Source: an uncultured Selenomonadales bacterium (GTDB taxonomy: Bacteria > Bacillota > Negativicutes > Selenomonadales > Selenomonadaceae). Taken from it: 10,931 nt of DNA. The position numbers and the translations under genes were made by a program. This document shows positions 6,970 through 10,931 of the stretch, one piece after another; within the stretch, counting starts at the first letter, position 1, and each line of letters opens with the position of its first letter. The stretch lies in assembly GCA_937915885.1 (NCBI GenBank), contig CALGGP010000149.1, positions 1-10,931 of the forward strand. The letters are read 5' to 3'. The notes beneath the pieces are model-generated. The model was not told where the DNA came from. It saw only the letters and a program-made list of their open reading frames with translations, and did no database searches.

Positions 6970-7810
6970 ATAAAGGCAGTTCCAGTGGGGGCGACGCCGT
7001 ATTGTCCGAGATTGAAAACTGCAACCTGTTCAAAGCCGGTGGACATCATCATCATTCCTGCCGCGCCACTACATATCGAAGTCAACAAACAATTGCACTT
7101 AGACAAGATTACCATCTGTGTCAAATATTCCTTGCCCAACCAAAAATGATCATTTTTCCGATTGAGATGATACGAGGAAAGCAGAGTGCGTCCGTCGTAT
7201 TTGATGTACTGTCTGTCAGTAACAACGCACATGTCTTTAAAAATATTTTTAAACCGCGTTACGACGTTGAAATCCTCTGTCGCTAAAAAAATTTTATTGC
7301 AACGCCACTGTGCAATACAATTTTTGGTGGCGTCGATCACAACATCAACGGGCGGTTGTATCGGATGATATTTCGGTTGGAGTGCAACATAATCGGTGCC
7401 GCGCACCAACACTCCGAGCACACGATCGCTTTTCGAGATCAAGCGATTGTACTCATTTATGATGCTCTGATAAATCGTTGGCTGAATCCGAAAAAAACCG
7501 AGCCGTACCAACATACGCCATTCGCTCAGCCGTTGTAGGCTTCCTCAAGCGAGATGTCGAACGGCTGACGAAAATAATACTCCCAAGCATTTTCTTTACC
7601 AAGCAATTTTGGTTCAAGATACGCATTTGGAAAGTTCCTCATGTCGATAACGGGCAAAAGTCCATTTGCAAGTGCAAATCTGATGTGCCCGGCAAAAACA
7701 ATGTAATTCGAGAACAAACCGACCATGGGATCGGCTCGACGAATTATGTAATACGTCTTGCCGCCGGGAGCGTTTTGCCTCAACCAATGCGGCGCCCAAT
7801 TAATTTTCAT
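6921..7810 (-). pseudogene. Broken gene of a conserved putative sugar-transferase-like family
   Basis: Two frames on the minus strand are pieces of one protein. The first (7810 to 7526, 94 residues) starts at ATG with GAGGAG upstream and carries YIVFAGHIRFALANG, LLPVIDMRNFPN and LGKENAWEYYF, ending EEAYNG then TGA. The second (7514 to 6921) carries VLGVLVRGTDYVAL, HPIQPP, KIFLATED and LGKEYLTQMVILSKC; its frame is open for about 10 codons before its ATG (LSEWRM). From my memory of the family these belong to one continuous protein with a few tens of residues between them, so an internal deletion with frame change at about 7515-7545 is likely. The 3' end runs past the expected end (NLGQYG) and overlaps the glycosyltransferase by 49 bases, as if the native stop was lost. 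The RGTD motif recalls the donor-site R-x-T-D of fucosyltransferase-like enzymes, which is a weak analogy. Codon use is less biased than in neighbouring genes. Confidence 0.7.
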
Positions 7811-7826
7811 AGCCTCATCTCCTCTG

Positions 7827-9581
7827 TCAGATACCCCAATCGGAGAACTCGTCGAGCATATCTTTCATCAATCCGTCGAGGAAAGTCCGATCGCCTTCGT
7901 CCTCGAGCGAAGACGTCAGCTCAGCCCACGTCATTTTCATCCGCTCGTTTGAAAATTTATCAATCGCCACCTCCGCATCTTTCTCCTCAAGCAACTTTTC
8001 AACCTCGTCTCTGTAAGTCTGCAACAACGTCAGCGCCCGTTCGATCGGAGCGGGCTCATTTTTTTTGCGCTCGAGCAGATGACCCTGCAACGCGTAATCA
8101 GCAAGCGACGTAAACGCTCGCTCGAATACGACGCGTCTTTCATCATAATAATCTTCAGACCCGTTCAGATATTTGATGAACGCCTCCTCCCAACTCTGCA
8201 ACGTGTTGACGATGTAGAAGATGCTGCCGAGATTCTGTTCGACGTACTCAATTTTTTTGAGCCCCTCGCGAACAATGCACGCAAGATTTTCGGCGACAAG
8301 CTCAAACTCCGTGCGGGGCTCGTCGGCAATCGCGGCAAGCTCGACGAGAGAATTGTCGCCGTGGTTGGCTTTGTCGATGCGCGCGGCAATCGTTTCGCCC
8401 TGCTTTTTGATCGAGAGAATTTGCCGCTTGACACCGTCGAGATCGAGCACGAGACGAGAGGCAATCGTTTTGCGGCGTCTTTCAAACAACTCTTTAATGT
8501 CGTCGTCCGGCTCAATGTCAAGTTTGTCAAGCGAAGGCAGCGCGTCTAGCTTTGATTGCGCGGTGTTAAATTCAAAGATGATTGTACGTTTTGCGTTCTC
8601 GAAGTCGAGGAATTTGCGAAAGAAGTCGTCGGCGAGCGACGTGACGGCGGCGTGATATTTGATTATGGAGCGGTCGATGGCTGGGATGTTGTAATTGGTG
8701 AGGAGCGCGCGATAGTCGAAGGTCGACGAGAGCAGGACGACCTCTTTCAACTGATTGATCTCGGTCTGAACGTCGGCAAGTTGTTTGAGGAGCGCGGGCT
8801 TCTCGACGAAGATCGAGCGGTAGAGGTGGGTGATGGATTCGTCGGCGAACAGCGGAATCAATTCGTTGGACGTAAAAATGTTGAGGGTGAATTGAAGTTT
8901 TTCCTTCTCGGAATAAAAATTATTGGATGGGGAGATGTTGTTCTCATAGTCGGGCGGCACCAACGCATGGCAGCACGGAATCACACGTCCCGTGCCTTGA
9001 TTCATGCTGCTCGTCGTTCCGGCTCCGTCTAAGTTTCTGTAGTGATATCTCCCGTTATGAAATACCGTCCATGGATACTCATTCAATATTCTCCAATTGC
9101 CGCCGCCTTGAAAGGGAAAAGATTTATCCGCGATCATTTTCCACAGCTCAAAGGGAGTCGGAATCTGCCATTGTCCGGAGTAATCGACCATGTGATCATT
9201 GATCCGATTCACGTCGCAGTTATTGTAGGGAAAATAATTGAGATCCGCCCAGAGGAGCGCGGTATCTCGATCGAACAGCACCTTCGGCTTGCCGACGAAC
9301 CAAAACCACCGCTGATTTTTGATCGCCTCCAATATCCGATCGATGCCCGTTCCCGACAGCTCGTTGATTTTCGACGTGATCCCGTTGATCTCGCCGTCGA
9401 GCGCCGACAATTTTGCCTGCAACTCCCGCTTGATTGCCGTCAACGACATTTGTTTTTCGTTGAGCTCGGACACCTTCCGCGCGTTCGTCTCGTTCTCGAG
9501 CCCCTCGCAATTCTCCTCGATGCGTCGTATTTGCGCGAGTAATTCTTCCTTCCGCGCCGTCAACGCCGACAACTCACTCAT
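7827..9581 (-). CDS. Coiled-coil protein with embedded DUF1566-like domain
   Basis: I do not recognise this 584-residue protein as a named family. Residues 1-76 are a predicted coiled coil (heptad-like, charged). Residues about 91-206 resemble DUF1566/Lcl-type C-lectin-like domains: WFWFVGKPKVLFDRDTALLWADLNYF, then WQIPTPFELWKMI (138-150) and NWRILNEYPW (162-171), ending with an unusual IPCCHAL (201-207). Residues about 240-584 are mostly helical and acidic, with several coiled-coil stretches (260-280, 360-405, 510-545), ending SDWGI. There is no signal peptide, membrane segment or nucleotide-binding motif, so it is probably a cytoplasmic structural or scaffold protein. The start is ATG at 9581, with GGGAGG 8 nt upstream. 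It has its own extended -10 promoter, and the broken transferase-like gene follows 16 bases after its stop, suggesting a two-gene transcript. The codon style changes in blocks along the gene. A real gene with high confidence; function open. Confidence 0.85.
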   Translation of the reverse strand: MSELSALTARKEELLAQIRRIEENCEGLENETNARKVSELNEKQMSLTAIKRELQAKLSALDGEINGITSKINELSGTGIDRILEAIKNQRWFWFVGKPKVLFDRDTALLWADLNYFPYNNCDVNRINDHMVDYSGQWQIPTPFELWKMIADKSFPFQGGGNWRILNEYPWTVFHNGRYHYRNLDGAGTTSSMNQGTGRVIPCCHALVPPDYENNISPSNNFYSEKEKLQFTLNIFTSNELIPLFADESITHLYRSIFVEKPALLKQLADVQTEINQLKEVVLLSSTFDYRALLTNYNIPAIDRSIIKYHAAVTSLADDFFRKFLDFENAKRTIIFEFNTAQSKLDALPSLDKLDIEPDDDIKELFERRRKTIASRLVLDLDGVKRQILSIKKQGETIAARIDKANHGDNSLVELAAIADEPRTEFELVAENLACIVREGLKKIEYVEQNLGSIFYIVNTLQSWEEAFIKYLNGSEDYYDERRVVFERAFTSLADYALQGHLLERKKNEPAPIERALTLLQTYRDEVEKLLEEKDAEVAIDKFSNERMKMTWAELTSSLEDEGDRTFLDGLMKDMLDEFSDWGI

Positions 9582-9612
9582 ATTTTTTGCCTCCCTCGAT
9601 CAAGTTGCCGCT

Positions 9613-9621
9613 ATTATATCA
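9613..9621 (-). promoter_or_regulatory. Extended -10 promoter of the coiled-coil gene
   Basis: On the minus strand this reads TGATATAAT, a perfect extended -10. A weak -35 candidate, TTGATC (9638-9643), lies about 19 bases upstream. Transcription would begin near 9605, about 25 bases before the start codon, leaving just room for the GGGAGG ribosome binding site. It sits directly after the mtlD terminator, consistent with independent transcription of the downstream gene. Confidence 0.65.
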
Positions 9622-9646
9622 CACTCCCATCGATCGCGATCAAATT

Positions 9647-9686
9647 AAAAATCTCCGAACGGATCGCTCCGCGCGGAGATTTTTTT
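9647..9686 (-). terminator. Rho-independent terminator after mtlD
   Basis: Inverted arms AAAAATCTCCG (9647-9657) and CGGAGATTTTT (9674-9684) form an 11-bp stem including A/T pairs, with a 16-base loop. Read on the minus strand the stem is followed by a T-rich tract (TTTTAATTTG). It lies about 50 bases after the mtlD stop codon. The symmetry and the T run at 9680-9686 mean it could also work on the plus strand, but no plus-strand gene ends here. Confidence 0.8.
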
Positions 9687-9735
9687 AGGGAGAATCTCGT
9701 GATGTATCAAATTGACCGCCGACAAAAGCCGACAA

Positions 9736-10869
9736 TCAGATTTTTGCTTTGATCAGTTTGAACAGCTCAGAGTCGGACGCCGCGCCGGTGAAGTGACTGA
9801 TCGCCGCATCGATCCCGTTCTCTTTGATGTAGCTTTGCACCTCGACCGCCTCTTTGTCGCCGCTGTAATCGAACTTCAGCGCCGCCGCGATCACCGTCGT
9901 CAGAGCCTCGGGCACCTTGTCGCGCTCGAGCAATTGCGTCGCCGGCGATACCAACCGATCCTTCGGACTCAACTTCCGCACCGGTCCTCTCGCAACGCGC
10001 GTCACCTCGTCCGACAGGAACGGATTCGCAAACCGACTCTCCGTCGTCTCGACATACTTCCAATGCTTTTCGGGATCAAAGCCGTATTTTTCGATCAGCA
10101 GCGTCCCGGTTTCCTTCCACACGCGCCGCGCCATCTCGACCACGTCCGCGTCCTTCATCGCCGAGCTGATATCCTTGATGCCCTTTTGATACGCCAGATA
10201 AGCAATCGACGCGTGACCGGTGTTGACGGTGAACAGTTTGCGCTCGATATACGCGCTCAGATTGTCGACAATCGTCATACCTTCGATCGACGGTGTCTCG
10301 CCGACCATGCCTTTCGAGTCAACGTCCCACTCCGCATACGGCTCGACCTGCACGAGTAATTTCTCTTCGTTCTTCTGCAGCGGCACGATCCGATCGACGG
10401 CGGCGTCGGGGAAGCCGATCAGCTTGTCGACCTTCGGCTTGGCGTCATCAGTCAAATTCTGATACACAAAATTTTTAAGAGCGGTCGAGCCGCCGACCAT
10501 GTTCTCGCACGCAATGATGTTGAGCGGCGTCTCGTTGACGGCGACGCGCTTGATCAAGCCCTTGGCGATGTTGGGCGCGATGAATTTCAAGATGTTCGGA
10601 CCGATCGCCGTCGTTACAATATCAGCCTCAACGATCGCATTAAGAAGATCATCAAGGTGATCATTTGAATTGATCGCACTGACATTATCAACTTGAATTT
10701 TATCTTCACGACCGAAAATTTGAACGTTATATTTTCCGAGTGCATTAATATCATCAACAAGCGGAGCGGCAACATCAACAAATGTAACGTGATAACCGGC
10801 TTTGCTAAGCAATAAACCTATAAATCCACGACCGATATTACCGGCTCCGAAGTGTACAGCTTTTTTCAT
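9736..10869 (-). CDS. mtlD: Mannitol-1-phosphate 5-dehydrogenase
   Basis: It interconverts D-mannitol 1-phosphate and fructose 6-phosphate with NAD(H) in the cytoplasm, normally after PTS uptake of mannitol. At 377 residues it has the usual length. Motifs seen: the N-terminal Rossmann nucleotide site FGAGNIGRGFIG (7-18); NIIACENMVGGS (117-128); GFPDAAVDRIVP (152-163); and the catalytic region of polyol long-chain dehydrogenases, KLFTVNTGHA (211-220), with Lys211, Asn216 and His219. The start is ATG 10869, with AGGAGG 7-8 nt upstream. No mtlA, mtlF or mtlR is visible, and there is a terminator about 50 nt downstream, so here it is the last or only gene of its transcript. Oddly, the first roughly 84 codons are AT-rich (GTT, GAT, CTT, CGT), and the rest switches abruptly to C-ending codons. 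Confidence 0.96.
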   Translation of the reverse strand: MKKAVHFGAGNIGRGFIGLLLSKAGYHVTFVDVAAPLVDDINALGKYNVQIFGREDKIQVDNVSAINSNDHLDDLLNAIVEADIVTTAIGPNILKFIAPNIAKGLIKRVAVNETPLNIIACENMVGGSTALKNFVYQNLTDDAKPKVDKLIGFPDAAVDRIVPLQKNEEKLLVQVEPYAEWDVDSKGMVGETPSIEGMTIVDNLSAYIERKLFTVNTGHASIAYLAYQKGIKDISSAMKDADVVEMARRVWKETGTLLIEKYGFDPEKHWKYVETTESRFANPFLSDEVTRVARGPVRKLSPKDRLVSPATQLLERDKVPEALTTVIAAALKFDYSGDKEAVEVQSYIKENGIDAAISHFTGAASDSELFKLIKAKI

Positions 10870-10918
10870 TTTATAACCTCCTTGATAGTTTTTCCGACAG
10901 AGTTCTATTACTATTTAT

Positions 10919-10927
10919 ATTGTATCA
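10919..10927 (-). promoter_or_regulatory. Extended -10 promoter of mtlD
   Basis: The minus strand reads TGATACAAT, an extended -10 (TGnTACAAT) one base from the element before the coiled-coil gene. The expected -35 falls beyond the window edge. The transcript would begin near 10911, giving a leader of about 42 bases with a strong AGGAGG site. No catabolite-response (cre) operator is recognised in the visible leader. Confidence 0.55.
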
Positions 10928-10931
10928 TATT

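Noticed and set aside
8964..9310. DUF1566-like domain as the variable target of a diversity-generating retroelement.
   Set aside because: There is no reverse transcriptase, no template repeat and no adenine-biased variable repeat in the window, and the domain is not at the C-terminus.
1..10931. CRISPR array, tRNA, rRNA or insertion sequence.
   Set aside because: No regularly spaced repeats, cloverleaf-like segments, rRNA signatures or transposase frames were seen.

Overview
The window looks like a chromosomal stretch from a low-to-mid GC Bacillota-type bacterium. Almost every gene has a strong GGAGG-like Shine-Dalgarno site, several use TTG starts, and the promoter-like sites that can be read are extended -10 elements of the Bacillus type (TGnTATAAT). 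The thiN sequence style (VGGRPP, AVDRG) and the TTG starts bring Negativicutes/Selenomonadales to mind, but this is an impression and no marker gene proves it. The word CGATCG and related words are very common throughout.

Left part (1-3610, all +): thiN (thiamine pyrophosphokinase), a methyl-accepting chemotaxis protein, and a very small two-domain ABC-F-like ATPase that has lost most of its catalytic motifs. The gaps are short (64 and about 15 nt), so the three may be co-transcribed. Next comes a 289 bp gene-free stretch (3611-3899) with GC-rich repeats built on CGGCGGCGCCC, part of which also occurs at the first bases of the window, and then a 7-bp tandem repeat just before the next gene.

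Middle (3900-6969, +): an aldo/keto reductase with a C-terminal two-cluster ferredoxin module, a CatB-type hexapeptide O-acetyltransferase, and a family 2 glycosyltransferase. The acetyltransferase and glycosyltransferase reading frames overlap in the -1 sense exactly at an A_AAT_TTT heptamer, followed by a small hairpin that spans the acetyltransferase stop codon. The glycosyltransferase has no visible ribosome binding site of its own. The pair is therefore either a programmed-frameshift fusion or one gene recently split by an indel.

Right part (6921-10931, all -): mtlD (mannitol-1-phosphate 5-dehydrogenase) with its own promoter-like element and terminator, then a 584-residue coiled-coil protein with an embedded DUF1566-like region, also with its own extended -10 site. 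Last is a broken gene of a conserved, probably sugar-transferase-like family, apparently damaged by an internal deletion and read-through at its 3' end. The O-acetyltransferase, glycosyltransferase and broken transferase-like gene suggest a surface glycan (capsule, LPS or flagellin decoration) locus in turnover. That role is inferred, since no substrate can be read from the sequence.

The best candidates for something undescribed are the acetyltransferase/glycosyltransferase frameshift junction, the degenerate mini ABC-F protein, the coiled-coil/DUF1566 protein, and the blockwise switches in codon choice inside single genes (sharpest near 10615 in mtlD).
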